Of a DNA stretch of 64,000 nucleotides, positions 36,311 through 44,511 are shown in pieces. Source of the stretch: Fimbriiglobus sp. (lineage in GTDB: Bacteria > Planctomycetota > Planctomycetia > Gemmatales > Gemmataceae). The notes under the pieces were generated by a model. That model was not told the origin of the DNA, searched no databases, and worked only from the letters and a program-made list of their open reading frames with translations. The translations under genes were made by a program, and so were the position numbers. Location: assembly GCA_022841795.1 (NCBI GenBank), contig JALHQU010000008.1, positions 1-64,000 of the forward strand. Direction: 5' to 3'. Each line of letters opens with the position of its first letter. Position 1 is the stretch's first letter.

Positions 36311-36790
36311 TCACTTTGCTGCGTGTGTCGCTGCGACGGCCGCGACCTGGGACCAGCCGGCGGAGATGTCTCTCCGGTCGGTGGTCGGAATGTCTCGCTG
36401 ATGCACCTTCCCGCGGAGCGGCGATTGGCAGTCGCGACTCCGGGGGAACGGGTCCAGCTTCGACTCCAGGTCGGCGGCCGGGCGGGTCGGGTGGGCGGCG
36501 AACGCCGACCACACCGACCGACACACCGTGGCGCCAGAGAAACTTCCGACCGGACCGGCCGGGGCCTGGGAAGGCTCGGGATACCGCATCTCGGGTTCTC
36601 CCTTGTCTTTCCAGGGCCGGGACTTGTGGTCCGCGTCCGGAAGCCGGGGCAAGAACTGCCCCTGAGACAGGAAGTCCGCCGGCGGTACCGTCGCCACCAG
36701 ACCCAGACCGAAACGATCGCCGTTGGCCACCGGCTGATTGCCGGTGAGCGCCGTGCGGGTCGCCAGGTTGGTGAGGGTCAGAGCGGCCAT
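36311..36790 (-). CDS. Hypothetical protein
   Basis: A 159-residue frame whose ATG is preceded by GGAGGTGCCCC, a strong ribosome site. The N-terminus (LTLTNLATRTALTGNQP) is followed by a Pro/Asp/Lys-rich segment without predicted strands or membrane helices. Codon use after about residue 110 looks poorer than in neighbouring genes, so the end of the frame is uncertain and a frameshift is possible. No family is recognised. Confidence 0.4.
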   Translation of the reverse strand: MAALTLTNLATRTALTGNQPVANGDRFGLGLVATVPPADFLSQGQFLPRLPDADHKSRPWKDKGEPEMRYPEPSQAPAGPVGSFSGATVCRSVWSAFAAHPTRPAADLESKLDPFPRSRDCQSPLRGKVHQRDIPTTDRRDISAGWSQVAAVAATHAAK

Positions 36791-37107
36791 GGGGCACCTC
36801 CGTCGGACACGTTGGGGCGGGGGTTGTGGGCCACCCGCCGGGTTCGGTTACTGCAACATCCGGCCGGTTAGAGGGTTATGGGAATTCCGGGGCACACCAT
36901 TCCGAACGGTTTCGGGCGGTGTTCGTTGGCCCCATCCGAGAATGGGGTCCGATACTATACCCGGTGTTCGCTGCGGTGTGCCAGTCCTTGCGCCGGTTTT
37001 TTGCCCATTTTTCGTGAAGGAAATGGGTGAACCGGCGTCGCGGGACACCACTCAGACGGGGGAGGAATCCGCCAGGTTCGCGCTCGACGGCCAAAAGTCG
37101 AAAAGAA

Positions 37108-37194
37108 ATTCACCGCAGAGGGCACGAGAGGGCGCGGAGAAAGACAGATGATTTCTGACTTCCTCCGCGCCCTCTCGTGCCCTCCGCGGTGAAT
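37108..37194. repeat. Palindromic family F, copy 2
   Basis: 87 bp, arms beginning ATTCACCGCAGAGGGCACGA with an almost perfect complement. It corresponds to the inner part of the nested copy at 31610-31838. It ends 8 bases before the duplicated DUF932 gene end at 37202. Confidence 0.9.
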
Positions 37195-37201
37195 CATCCT
37201 T

Positions 37202-37275
37202 CATTTCTTCCGTTTGGCTGCACTCCCCGCGGATTCGTCCAGGAAGAAGTCCCGCCAGCCGGCGAACTGGTCGGT
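37202..37275 (-). pseudogene. Detached copy of the DUF932 gene 3' end
   Basis: These 74 bases match 38098-38171, the last 24 codons and stop of the DUF932-like gene, at about 70 of 74 positions. The reading frame is kept (DQFAGWRDFFLDESAG, ending KRKK). No upstream part of the gene is attached. With the intact copy it brackets the toxin-antitoxin pair. Confidence 0.85.
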
Positions 37276-37286
37276 CATCCCGCTCG

Positions 37287-37718
37287 TTACGTCGTCCAGT
37301 CCACCCACGACAGGTTGGGCACCCGGCGGAAGTCGCGGGCGTTGTCCGTCACCACCGTGGCTCCCAACTCCAGCGCCAGGCCCGCCAACCGCAGGTCGTT
37401 GCGTCCCACGTTCAGCCGCATCTTGCGGAGCGCCTGGTATCGCACCACGGCGGCATCGGTGACGGCGACCAGTGGGAACGCGGCGAGGAACAAGATCGCG
37501 TCGTGGAACACCTGCGAGTTGGCCGCTTCTTCCTGGGGCGTTTTCGACCGCTGGAGCCGCCGCAACCACCCCTCGATCACCTCCTCCGAATTCACGGACG
37601 CCACGCCCACCCGATCACCGGATTGCGGGTGGCTGTGCCGCGCGAGGTTCGCCATCAGGCGGGGGTGGTTGTGCCAGACGTGCGTGAGCGTGGTGGCGTC
37701 GAGTAGATAGAGCGGCAT
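37287..37718 (-). CDS. PIN-domain ribonuclease toxin (VapC-like)
   Basis: A 143-residue PIN protein. The acidic catalytic residues are in place: Asp7 in LYLLDATTLTH, Glu45/Glu46 in SVNSEEVIEG, Asp108 in VGRNDLRLAG, and Asp125/Asp129 in TDNARDF. The C-terminus VPNLSWVDW is typical. VapC toxins cleave tRNA or rRNA at specific sites. The ATG overlaps the stop of the upstream antitoxin gene by one base (TGATG), as is usual for such pairs. Confidence 0.88.
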   Translation of the reverse strand: MPLYLLDATTLTHVWHNHPRLMANLARHSHPQSGDRVGVASVNSEEVIEGWLRRLQRSKTPQEEAANSQVFHDAILFLAAFPLVAVTDAAVVRYQALRKMRLNVGRNDLRLAGLALELGATVVTDNARDFRRVPNLSWVDWTT

Positions 37719-38017
37719 CAGTCCGCGTCCGGATCGGGTACGGCGTTGGCCACCTTGCGGTACTCCTCGATGGCTTTCTCAAACTCCGGGAACAACGGGT
37801 TGCTTCGCATCCGCGCGGTGATCTCTTGAAGGCCGCTCACATCGAGCATCCGGAGTGACCGAATCTTGGCCCCGTTTTGCAGCCGATTTTGCAGCGCGAC
37901 GGACAGGGCTGCCATCGCCGCCCCCTCCGTATCCCCGTCGGCGAAGAGCGGCACCGGGCTGTGCGTCGAAGCACGATAGCCGGTGGGTGTGGGTTCGAGC
38001 AGGACCGGGATTTCCAT
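37718..38017 (-). CDS. Antitoxin of the PIN toxin, HicB-like fold
   Basis: A 99-residue protein with GAGGG before its ATG. The first 50 residues (IPVLLEPTPTGYRAST, VPLFADGDTEGAAMAALSVALQNRL) have the strand-strand-strand-helix order of HicB-like antitoxins, not the AbrB or RHH folds of common VapB proteins. An acidic helical tail (FEKAIEEYRKVAN, ending DPDAD) may cover the toxin active site. Its position directly upstream, with overlapping stop and start codons, gives the role. Confidence 0.7.
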   Translation of the reverse strand: MEIPVLLEPTPTGYRASTHSPVPLFADGDTEGAAMAALSVALQNRLQNGAKIRSLRMLDVSGLQEITARMRSNPLFPEFEKAIEEYRKVANAVPDPDAD

Positions 38018-38097
38018 CGGTGTTCCCTCTACGGGTTTTCGCCATTCTACCACCGGCGTGCCGACGCCGGGCCGTTCGCACCGAGTTGGCTGGCGGC

Positions 38098-39255
38098 TCA
38101 CCTCTTCCGTTTGGCCGCACTCCCCGCGGATTCGTCCAGGAAGAAGTCCCGCCAGTCGGCGAACTGGTCGGCGGTGTTCTCCAGGTCGAACTCGCCGCTG
38201 ACGAGGTCGCCGATGAACGCCTGCAACTTGCGAGCGCCGGCCGGCTTGGCGTGGTGGGTGGCCAGTTCGCTGGCGAAGTTGAGCAGGTCGTACACCCGGC
38301 AGGCGGTGGGCAGCGTCCGCTGCCGCTTGGCCGAGATGGCGTCCAGGTTCGCCAGCCCGTACATGCCCATCAGGTCGCCGGTGATCTGCCGGTAGCGGGC
38401 GGTCATCGAGTACCCGTCGCCCACGCTCCCGCCGTCCCCGCCCTTCGGGGTGTACCGCAGCGGCAGTTCGCTCAGCGCCGTCAGGTTGGTGATCGCCCGC
38501 CCCAGCCGGGACACCTCGTGGATGCTCGCCCACGACCGGGTGGACCCCTCGAACCGCTGCCGCAGGGCGGCGAACCCCTCCTCGTTGTTGAACCCCTCCA
38601 GCGCCCGCTCCAGGCCGAACGTGGCCTTCGCCCCGCTCTTGCCGGTGCCCTTGCCCAGGTTGATCTCGCTGCGGAACGCCGGGGTCATGGCGATCGCCCC
38701 GTTGGTGCAGATCTGCCGCAGCATGGCCAGGTACACCATCGGCCGGCCGAACCCGTCGATCGGCGTCTCGATGACGTACTGCGCCTCGAACCCGTCGCCG
38801 GCGATGGTGAACGGCCCGCCGTGTCGTGGGGTGTGGAAGCTGCGGACGATGCCGTCGTGGTAGCCCCGCTCCTTCGCCCGGTAGCGGGTAAGCAGGTTGT
38901 CGAGTTCGTCGTTGTCCACCAACCCGCCGGTCGGGTTGGACACCGCCAGCAGCCGCGAGGTGGTGTACCCCTCCGGCGTCTCCAGGCAGTAGCGGATCTT
39001 GTCGTCCGGGCTGCGGGCGGAGATGCGGCGGAACACCTCGGCGTGGGTGAAGTAGCGGAAGATGTTGGTGGTGAACCCGAACCGCATTTGCAGGCTGCTC
39101 CAGAACCGCTTGCTCGTCCGCACCGGGCGGTCGTTCAGCAGCAGGGTGTTGAGCGGGCGGGTGGCGGACGGCTTGTCCGGGTTCTCGTCGGCCGGGGATT
39201 CCGGCACTTGCAGGTCGCGGAGGCGGCAGACGCCGTACTCGAAGGTGGCGGACAT
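38098..39255 (-). CDS. DUF932-like phage/plasmid-type protein
   Basis: A 385-residue protein resembling DUF932, a family common on phages and plasmids and of unknown biochemical role. Features are FRYFTHAEVFRRISARS, a central strand-rich segment with LLAVSNPTGGLVDNDELDNLL, RPMVYLAMLRQICTNGAIA (close to the family's RxxCxNG pattern) and a helical C-terminus that ends in a basic tail (SAAKRKR). The 3' end is duplicated at 37202-37275. It lies downstream of an SF2 helicase gene on the same strand, separated by a nested palindrome. Confidence 0.65.
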   Translation of the reverse strand: MSATFEYGVCRLRDLQVPESPADENPDKPSATRPLNTLLLNDRPVRTSKRFWSSLQMRFGFTTNIFRYFTHAEVFRRISARSPDDKIRYCLETPEGYTTSRLLAVSNPTGGLVDNDELDNLLTRYRAKERGYHDGIVRSFHTPRHGGPFTIAGDGFEAQYVIETPIDGFGRPMVYLAMLRQICTNGAIAMTPAFRSEINLGKGTGKSGAKATFGLERALEGFNNEEGFAALRQRFEGSTRSWASIHEVSRLGRAITNLTALSELPLRYTPKGGDGGSVGDGYSMTARYRQITGDLMGMYGLANLDAISAKRQRTLPTACRVYDLLNFASELATHHAKPAGARKLQAFIGDLVSGEFDLENTADQFADWRDFFLDESAGSAAKRKR

Positions 39256-39291
39256 GGGCAGGGACTCCGGGTCGGGTGGTGGTTGATTTGG

Positions 39292-39424
39292 TTTTCCCCT
39301 CTCCCCTTGAGGGAGAGGGCAAGCTCGGCGTCAGCCGAGCGCGGGAGAGGGGTTCTTCGATCCACCCCTCTCCCCGCCCGATGCGATGCATCGGGCGACC
39401 CTCTCCCTCAAGGGGAGAGGGTAA
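39292..39424. repeat. Palindromic family I (nested)
   Basis: Outer arms CCCCTCTCCCCTTGAGGGAG... and CTCCCTCAAGGGGAGAGG... enclose three further hairpins: GCTCGG...CCGAGC, GGAGAGGGG...CCCCTCTCC and GCCCGATGC...GCATCGGGC. It lies between the helicase and DUF932 genes. Confidence 0.88.
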
Positions 39425-39429
39425 AGACA

Positions 39430-40533
39430 TCAATCCCGCGCCCGGAACCGCGTTCGGGCCGGGGCGTTCTTCTTCAGGAACTCGGGCAACTCGACCGGCG
39501 TGTTCGCCAGCATCCGCATCGTCGAGAGCGCCACCTGTTGCAGCTTCGGGTTCACCGTCAGGCTCCGCCACTCGCCGTCCATCCAGACGTACTGGAACTC
39601 GGCCCCGGCGGTGCGGACGAACGGCCAGCGGGTCTTCTGGCACTGCACCACGTTCTTGCACGCCACCGCCGGGTGCTTCCGCAGCACCCGCCCGCACATC
39701 TGCACGGTGATGCCCTTCTCACTCGGCCGACAGAACACCGTTTGCAGGCTCGGGCAATCGAACCCCTCGGCCAGCACGATGCAGTTCACCAGCGCGTCCA
39801 GTTCGCCGTTGTCGAATGCTTCGAGCTGCGCGTCGCGGTCCCCGCTGGCGGTGACGATTTCGACTTTCGCCCCGCCGGCCCGCAGCCGCGCCGCCGCCGC
39901 CTCGCACTGCGGAATGGTGTGGAAGTAGAACACCGACTTGCCCCACCGTTGCCGATCCGACAAGTAGCAGTCGGCCACCGCTTCGGGGGTGTAGTTCGGG
40001 ATCGTGTAGTGCCGAAACCGGGACAGGAAGCCGTCCTCGATCAGGGTGCGGATGCCGGCGTCGCGGATGGCGGTGTCGAAGCACAGTTTCACCTTGTCCG
40101 CCCGGAACGGGGTGGCGGACAGGCCGAGGATGAACCGCGGGCGGATGACGTTGTGCAGGTGGGCCATGCTGCCGGCGGCGTCGTGCTGGGCCTCATCGAC
40201 GACGAGCAGGTCCAGCCCGGCCGGCGGGTTCTTGTCGAACATGCTGATGAACTCGGCCTGCACCGGGATGCCCCGCTCGGCCGCTTCCGCCTTCGCCTGC
40301 GCGAGCAGATACCGCCGCATCGCCACCCACCCGACCTTCAGCCCGAGCGCCTTCTGAAGGCCCGCCGCGATGAGCAAGCCCATGACCGTCTTGCCGCTCC
40401 CGGTCGGGCTTTCGACCAGGATCGACCGCAGTTGTTTGGTCAGGTACAGGTCGAGCGCCTTGTTCACGATCCGCGCCTGGTACGGCCGCGGCTCGACGGC
40501 GGTGCCGGCGATCAGGTCGTCGGTGGTGACCAC
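39430..40533 (-). CDS. SF2 DEAD/DEAH-type DNA helicase
   Basis: A 367-residue helicase. The start is GTG at 40533 with GGAGG 7 bases upstream. Motifs are the Q-like RPYQARIV, Walker A SPTGSGKT at 42-49, Walker B VVDEAQHD, SAT in LGLSATPFRADK, and motif VI QMCGRVLRKHP. This compact layout resembles RadD and the helicase subunit of type III restriction enzymes, without a nuclease or methylase attached. Together with the DUF932-like gene it suggests a mobile-element or defence-related cassette, which is an inference from context. Confidence 0.85.
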   Translation of the reverse strand: MVTTDDLIAGTAVEPRPYQARIVNKALDLYLTKQLRSILVESPTGSGKTVMGLLIAAGLQKALGLKVGWVAMRRYLLAQAKAEAAERGIPVQAEFISMFDKNPPAGLDLLVVDEAQHDAAGSMAHLHNVIRPRFILGLSATPFRADKVKLCFDTAIRDAGIRTLIEDGFLSRFRHYTIPNYTPEAVADCYLSDRQRWGKSVFYFHTIPQCEAAAARLRAGGAKVEIVTASGDRDAQLEAFDNGELDALVNCIVLAEGFDCPSLQTVFCRPSEKGITVQMCGRVLRKHPAVACKNVVQCQKTRWPFVRTAGAEFQYVWMDGEWRSLTVNPKLQQVALSTMRMLANTPVELPEFLKKNAPARTRFRARD

Positions 40534-40663
40534 GGGCGTCCCTCCTCACCGTTCCACTCGAAGTGAGGGGGATGGTAAGCGAGGGGTTCGGCCGCGCCGA
40601 TGTCGGTAGGAAATGCAAAAAAAAGGCCCACAGCTGGGGTCTTCGATTGCGGTGCCGGATCAA

Positions 40664-41431
40664 TCAGCTCGCGGAGGGTGCTTCGAGGATGTCGCGGTAG
40701 TGCCGGCCGAGTGGAGCGTAGGCCGCCATGTACGTCGCTTCGACCTGAACCATGATGTGGCTCTCGCCATCGGGGGTGAGGAAGAGCGGCATGTCCGGCA
40801 TCATCTGACCGACGGCCAACGGCTCGGCGTAGGCCGTCTTCGTCGGCCCCGCGGAGTACGCCGCCAGCGTCCGATTCGCTGCGGACGGGAGGTCGTATTC
40901 CTCACCCGTCAACGCCCCCCAGATCGCGCCGTGGACGCCGTTCGGGTCTCGCGGGCCGGGCGGGTGAAGGTCGAGGACGAGCAGGTGAATTCCGCGGTAC
41001 AGGGCGGCCAGCGACTTGTTCACGAACTGCTGCCACGGGTACACGCCGGCCTTGTTGCCGGCGGACACGATCTCGATCACCGCCACCACCCGCTGACCGC
41101 TGCGGTGGCGGATGACCAGTTTCCGCTGTTTGGCGGTGTAGGTCGCCCGCTCGGACTGGGCGACCACCTTCGTGCGGGGCGGGGCGGTGAGAAGCGCGAC
41201 CCCGCCGGACGACAACGGCCCCTTGGCGTCAGCGGTGTTGGCACCGGGTGGCGGGTTCACTTCGAGCGTCAGGACGTCCGGGTTGCCCCCGCCCAATGAC
41301 TGCTCGCTCATCGCGTAGAAGTCTTCAGGCAGTAGCCCGCCGTTCAGCGCTTTTCGCAGCTCCATGATCCACGCGCCGTGAACGTCGTGGAACACCCCGT
41401 CGTCCACCCGCGTCCAGTCGTGAACCGGCAT
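40664..41431 (-). CDS. DUF4058 family protein
   Basis: A 255-residue protein with the DUF4058 signature at the N-terminus (MPVHDWTRVDDGVFHDVHGAWI) and a later VVAVIEIVSAGNKAG segment. The core pattern of acidic, Glu and Lys residues (VIEIVSAGNK) resembles the PD-(D/E)xK nuclease fold often seen in Uma2/DUF4058-type proteins. This is known as a fold suggestion only; no function is established. Such genes are numerous in planctomycetes and cyanobacteria. It is 13 bases upstream of the Gfo/Idh/MocA gene's stop, so separate transcription is likely. Confidence 0.85.
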   Translation of the reverse strand: MPVHDWTRVDDGVFHDVHGAWIMELRKALNGGLLPEDFYAMSEQSLGGGNPDVLTLEVNPPPGANTADAKGPLSSGGVALLTAPPRTKVVAQSERATYTAKQRKLVIRHRSGQRVVAVIEIVSAGNKAGVYPWQQFVNKSLAALYRGIHLLVLDLHPPGPRDPNGVHGAIWGALTGEEYDLPSAANRTLAAYSAGPTKTAYAEPLAVGQMMPDMPLFLTPDGESHIMVQVEATYMAAYAPLGRHYRDILEAPSAS

Positions 41432-41444
41432 GGGTCATCCTCCC

Positions 41445-43160
41445 TCACGCCTTCTTCTCGGGCCTCGTCTCCGGCGCGTCCGGGGCTTCCGGGTCGAACC
41501 ACTTCGGGTCGAACCTGATCTTCTCCCCGGCCTTCATCGCCAGGTTGGCGGTCAGCGCCAGGATGGCGTCGGCCATCGCCACCTCGCCGTGGCAGCGGGG
41601 CAGGATGTCGGCGTACTTCATCTTCCCGTTGTCCTTCTCGTAGCTCACCGGCTGCTTCATCTCCTGCCAGCGGCGGACGCAGTACGCGAAGTGCTCCATC
41701 TCCTGCCGGTACCCGCGGATGTCGGTGTCCCACGCCGGGCCGGCCGGCCCCTTGGTGATGGCCGCCCCGCCCACCCCCCAGGTGCTGGCCGCCTCCAGCA
41801 CCGGCTTCTTCGGGTCGGCGGCCGACACCGACACGGTCGTGTCCTTCGGGGGTTTCGCCGCCGCCGCCTTCGTCTTGTCCTTCTCCTTGAACAGGTACAC
41901 GCTCGCCTCCTTCTCCACCAGCATGGTGCCGCGGCTGCCCATCAGGCACTCGCCGTAGTCCTCGAACTCGTTGGTGTTGAACGACGAGTACGTGACCACC
42001 ACCACGTCGTTCGGGTTCGTCCCGCCTTTGCCGGCCGCCGGGTGCTCCTTGCCGGGGAACTCGAACGTGACGAACACCCCGTCCTCCGACTCTCGGGGGT
42101 TCGGGCCGGTGGGCTGCCCCTTCTCGGCCAGCCGCGAGTCGCCGTAGAAGAACTGCCCGCCGACGCCCATCACGCTCAGCGGCTTCACCTTGCCCAGGAA
42201 GATGCTGCTGGCGTCCAACTGGTGGCTGCCGAGTTCGGCCATCAGCCCGCCGCCGGTGCGGTCGAAGCACCGCCACCGCACCAGTTCGGACAGGTTCTTG
42301 TACCCGAGCGCCGACACCTTGTCCGGGGTGAGTTCGGCCGCGTCCTCCTTGCGGATGGGCGGATACCAGCCGTCGATCAGGGTGGGCAGGTCGAACCCGG
42401 GGGCGAACGCCTCCTTCTCCTTCTCCGAGTACACTCGCGGCCACGAGTTGTTGCGGTGCCACAGCGCCCGGATGTGCTTGATGTCGCCCAGGACGCCGTC
42501 GTTCACCAGCTCGGCGGCGTGCGCGTACAGCAGGCTGTAGTGCCGCTGGTGGCCGATGCTCAGCAGCACCCCGTTCTTCTTCGCCGCCGCGATCATCTCC
42601 TTGCACTGGGTGATGGTGCGGGCCATCAGCTTTTCACACAGCACATGCAGCCCGGCCTCCATGCACTTGATGGTGATGTCCCTGTGGGTGAACAGCGGGG
42701 TGGCGATGACCACCGCCTCCAACCCGAGGGCGGTCTTCTCGGCCAGCAGCGCGTCCACACTGTCATACGTCTTGATCTTCCCCGCCGCGTCGTTGCCGTA
42801 GTGGTGCTTCAGCCCCTTGCGGATGTCCCCGTCCTTCTCGAACACCCGCTTGCGGCTGTACGGCCGCACGTCGCACACGGCGACGATCTGGTTGTACGCC
42901 GGGTTGTGCTCGCCCACGAGCACGCACCCCTCGTCGCCGGAGCCGATGAGCGCCGTGCGGACCGGCTTGTTGCCGGCCTTCCACTGGTCGTACCCGAAGT
43001 ACACCGCCGCGCTCACCGGGACGATGCCGCCGGCGGCGAGGGCCGACTTCATGAACGTGCGGCGGGACACGCCGTCGGCGTGCGGGGCCATGTCCGCGCG
43101 GGCCTGGTTGAAGTTGCGGGCGCCGATCGCCTTCTCTTCTTCGGTCAGCTTGGTGGCCAT
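41445..43160 (-). CDS. Gfo/Idh/MocA family oxidoreductase with twin-arginine signal
   Basis: A 571-residue NAD(P)-dependent sugar or inositol oxidoreductase type protein. Near residues 32-46 SRRTFMKSALAAGG is a twin-arginine export signal, although preceded by an unusually long 31-residue leader. The Rossmann fold begins with VRTALIGSGDEGCVLV, EKLMARTITQCKEM carries the family's EKP-like motif, and the alpha/beta C-terminal domain follows. It would be exported folded with its cofactor. It lies downstream of the DoxX-like gene, separated by a 28-base perfect palindrome, and may share its transcript. The substrate is unknown. Confidence 0.88.
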   Translation of the reverse strand: MATKLTEEEKAIGARNFNQARADMAPHADGVSRRTFMKSALAAGGIVPVSAAVYFGYDQWKAGNKPVRTALIGSGDEGCVLVGEHNPAYNQIVAVCDVRPYSRKRVFEKDGDIRKGLKHHYGNDAAGKIKTYDSVDALLAEKTALGLEAVVIATPLFTHRDITIKCMEAGLHVLCEKLMARTITQCKEMIAAAKKNGVLLSIGHQRHYSLLYAHAAELVNDGVLGDIKHIRALWHRNNSWPRVYSEKEKEAFAPGFDLPTLIDGWYPPIRKEDAAELTPDKVSALGYKNLSELVRWRCFDRTGGGLMAELGSHQLDASSIFLGKVKPLSVMGVGGQFFYGDSRLAEKGQPTGPNPRESEDGVFVTFEFPGKEHPAAGKGGTNPNDVVVVTYSSFNTNEFEDYGECLMGSRGTMLVEKEASVYLFKEKDKTKAAAAKPPKDTTVSVSAADPKKPVLEAASTWGVGGAAITKGPAGPAWDTDIRGYRQEMEHFAYCVRRWQEMKQPVSYEKDNGKMKYADILPRCHGEVAMADAILALTANLAMKAGEKIRFDPKWFDPEAPDAPETRPEKKA

Positions 43161-43191
43161 GACGGCGGCTCCGGGGAGGGTGTATGAGGGC

Positions 43192-43219
43192 AAGCCCACG
43201 GACGGCCGTCCGTGGGCTT
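43192..43219. repeat. Perfect 28-base palindrome between the DoxX-like and oxidoreductase genes
   Basis: AAGCCCACGGACGG and its exact complement with no spacer. It lies 5 bases after the DoxX-like stop codon. No U-run follows on the minus strand, so a terminator role is uncertain. Confidence 0.75.
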
Positions 43220-43223
43220 TCTG

Positions 43224-44405
43224 TTAGCTCTTCTTCCGACCGAACAGCACGTAATCGATGAGCGCGTCCAGGCCGAGCCAGCGGCCGGTCGGGTGGGCCA
43301 TCACCACCAGCAGGGCGACCGCCTCGATCAGGTTCTTGTTGATGAACAGCGGGCTGCCCTCGGACGGCGGCGGCGGCGGCAGCCACGGCCACGGCGGGCT
43401 GCTCAGGTACGTCATCACCAGGAACCCGACCCCGGCCACGCACCACAGGCGGGTGAACAGCCCGAGCAGCAGCCCGGCGCCGATGGCGGTGACGCCCCAG
43501 GCGACCGCCGTGTCGAGCCGTTTGATGTCCGAGTGCCACGGCGGGGCCGGCGGTTCCGCGGTGATGCCGGCATCCTTCTTCAGTTCGGCGAGCAACTCGT
43601 CGGTGGCCTTCGCCAGCCCGGTCCTCGCCGCGTTCAGGTCGGTCTTGATGGCGGCCGTCCGCTTCACCTCCAGCCCGTTGCCCACGCCCAGGTCGGCGCT
43701 CGTCCGCTGCACGCGGGTGTCGTACTCCTTTTGCAGCAGGGCGATGTAGTCCAGCCACTGCTCGGGGGTGACGGGGGTGTCGCCGGTCACGTCCTTGAAC
43801 TTGGCGTCCCGCGGCTCGGCCCCGTACACCCAGGCGGCGAACTTCGCCTTCATCTTCTCGCCGCCGCTCCGCTGCCAGTCCGCCTTCCCTTTGGCCTCGG
43901 CCGCCTTGGCGGCGAGCGGCACATCGTCTGGCTTCTGGTCGGCCGCCGCCTTCGCCGCCTCGGCGTCGCTCTGGGCCTTCGCCGCGGCGTCATCCGGCAC
44001 GCTCAGCAGCCGGGCCACCGCGTCCGGGCACAGGTCGGCTTGTTGGGCGGCGTTCAGCTTGCGGAATTCGTCCGGGGTGATCTCCCGCTTCTTCAACAGC
44101 CGCTCGGTGTACGTTTTTTCCGGGTCGGCGATGAACCACTTGCGGGCCATCTCCGCGCCGGGGCCGTCTCCCGCGTTGAAGTAGTTCGCGCTGGTGAACG
44201 GCTTGCTCGTGTCCGTGTCGCCGACGGACAGCGAGTGGACCTTGTGCAGCCCCTCGAACAGGAAGTGCCAGCCGATCGCCAGCCGCAGGGCGAGCAGGAA
44301 GAACACCCGCCACTGCCAGCGGTTCTGCGCCGTGGCGACGATCAGCGCGAGCAGCACCCCGCCCAGGCCGGCGTACAGAACGGGGAGGGGGATCGGCAGG
44401 TGCAT
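43224..44405 (-). CDS. DoxX-like membrane protein with a large central soluble insert
   Basis: A 393-residue protein. Two N-terminal transmembrane helices (about 6-26 and 33-52, with RLAIGWHFLFEGLHK, the DoxX signature) and three or more C-terminal ones (from about residue 300) frame a soluble insert of about 240 residues. The insert is rich in Ala, Lys and Asp and likely helical and coiled (AAKAQSDAEAAKAAAD). Plain DoxX proteins are about 130-150 residues. It is co-directional with the oxidoreductase gene. A quinone-linked role, as for other DoxX proteins, is possible. Confidence 0.75.
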   Translation of the reverse strand: MHLPIPLPVLYAGLGGVLLALIVATAQNRWQWRVFFLLALRLAIGWHFLFEGLHKVHSLSVGDTDTSKPFTSANYFNAGDGPGAEMARKWFIADPEKTYTERLLKKREITPDEFRKLNAAQQADLCPDAVARLLSVPDDAAAKAQSDAEAAKAAADQKPDDVPLAAKAAEAKGKADWQRSGGEKMKAKFAAWVYGAEPRDAKFKDVTGDTPVTPEQWLDYIALLQKEYDTRVQRTSADLGVGNGLEVKRTAAIKTDLNAARTGLAKATDELLAELKKDAGITAEPPAPPWHSDIKRLDTAVAWGVTAIGAGLLLGLFTRLWCVAGVGFLVMTYLSSPPWPWLPPPPPSEGSPLFINKNLIEAVALLVVMAHPTGRWLGLDALIDYVLFGRKKS

Positions 44406-44416
44406 GGGGGTATCTG

Positions 44417-44511
44417 GTAGGGTGGGTCCGGACACGGACGTGTCCGACGACCCACGGGCTTGCGGTCGAACGTGGGTCACGGTCGCGTCACCGCGTCCGG
44501 ACCCACCCTAC
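44417..44511. repeat. Palindromic family K
   Basis: 95 bp with 17-base perfect outer arms (GTAGGGTGGGTCCGGAC) and inner hairpins (CACGGACGTGTCCG; GACCCACG...CGTGGGTC). The outer GTAGGG, read on the minus strand, supplies the TAG stop codon of apbE. Confidence 0.88.

Noticed and set aside
43192-43219. Strong terminator between the DoxX-like and oxidoreductase genes
   Set aside because: The palindrome is perfect but no U-run follows in the direction of transcription; kept as a repeat.
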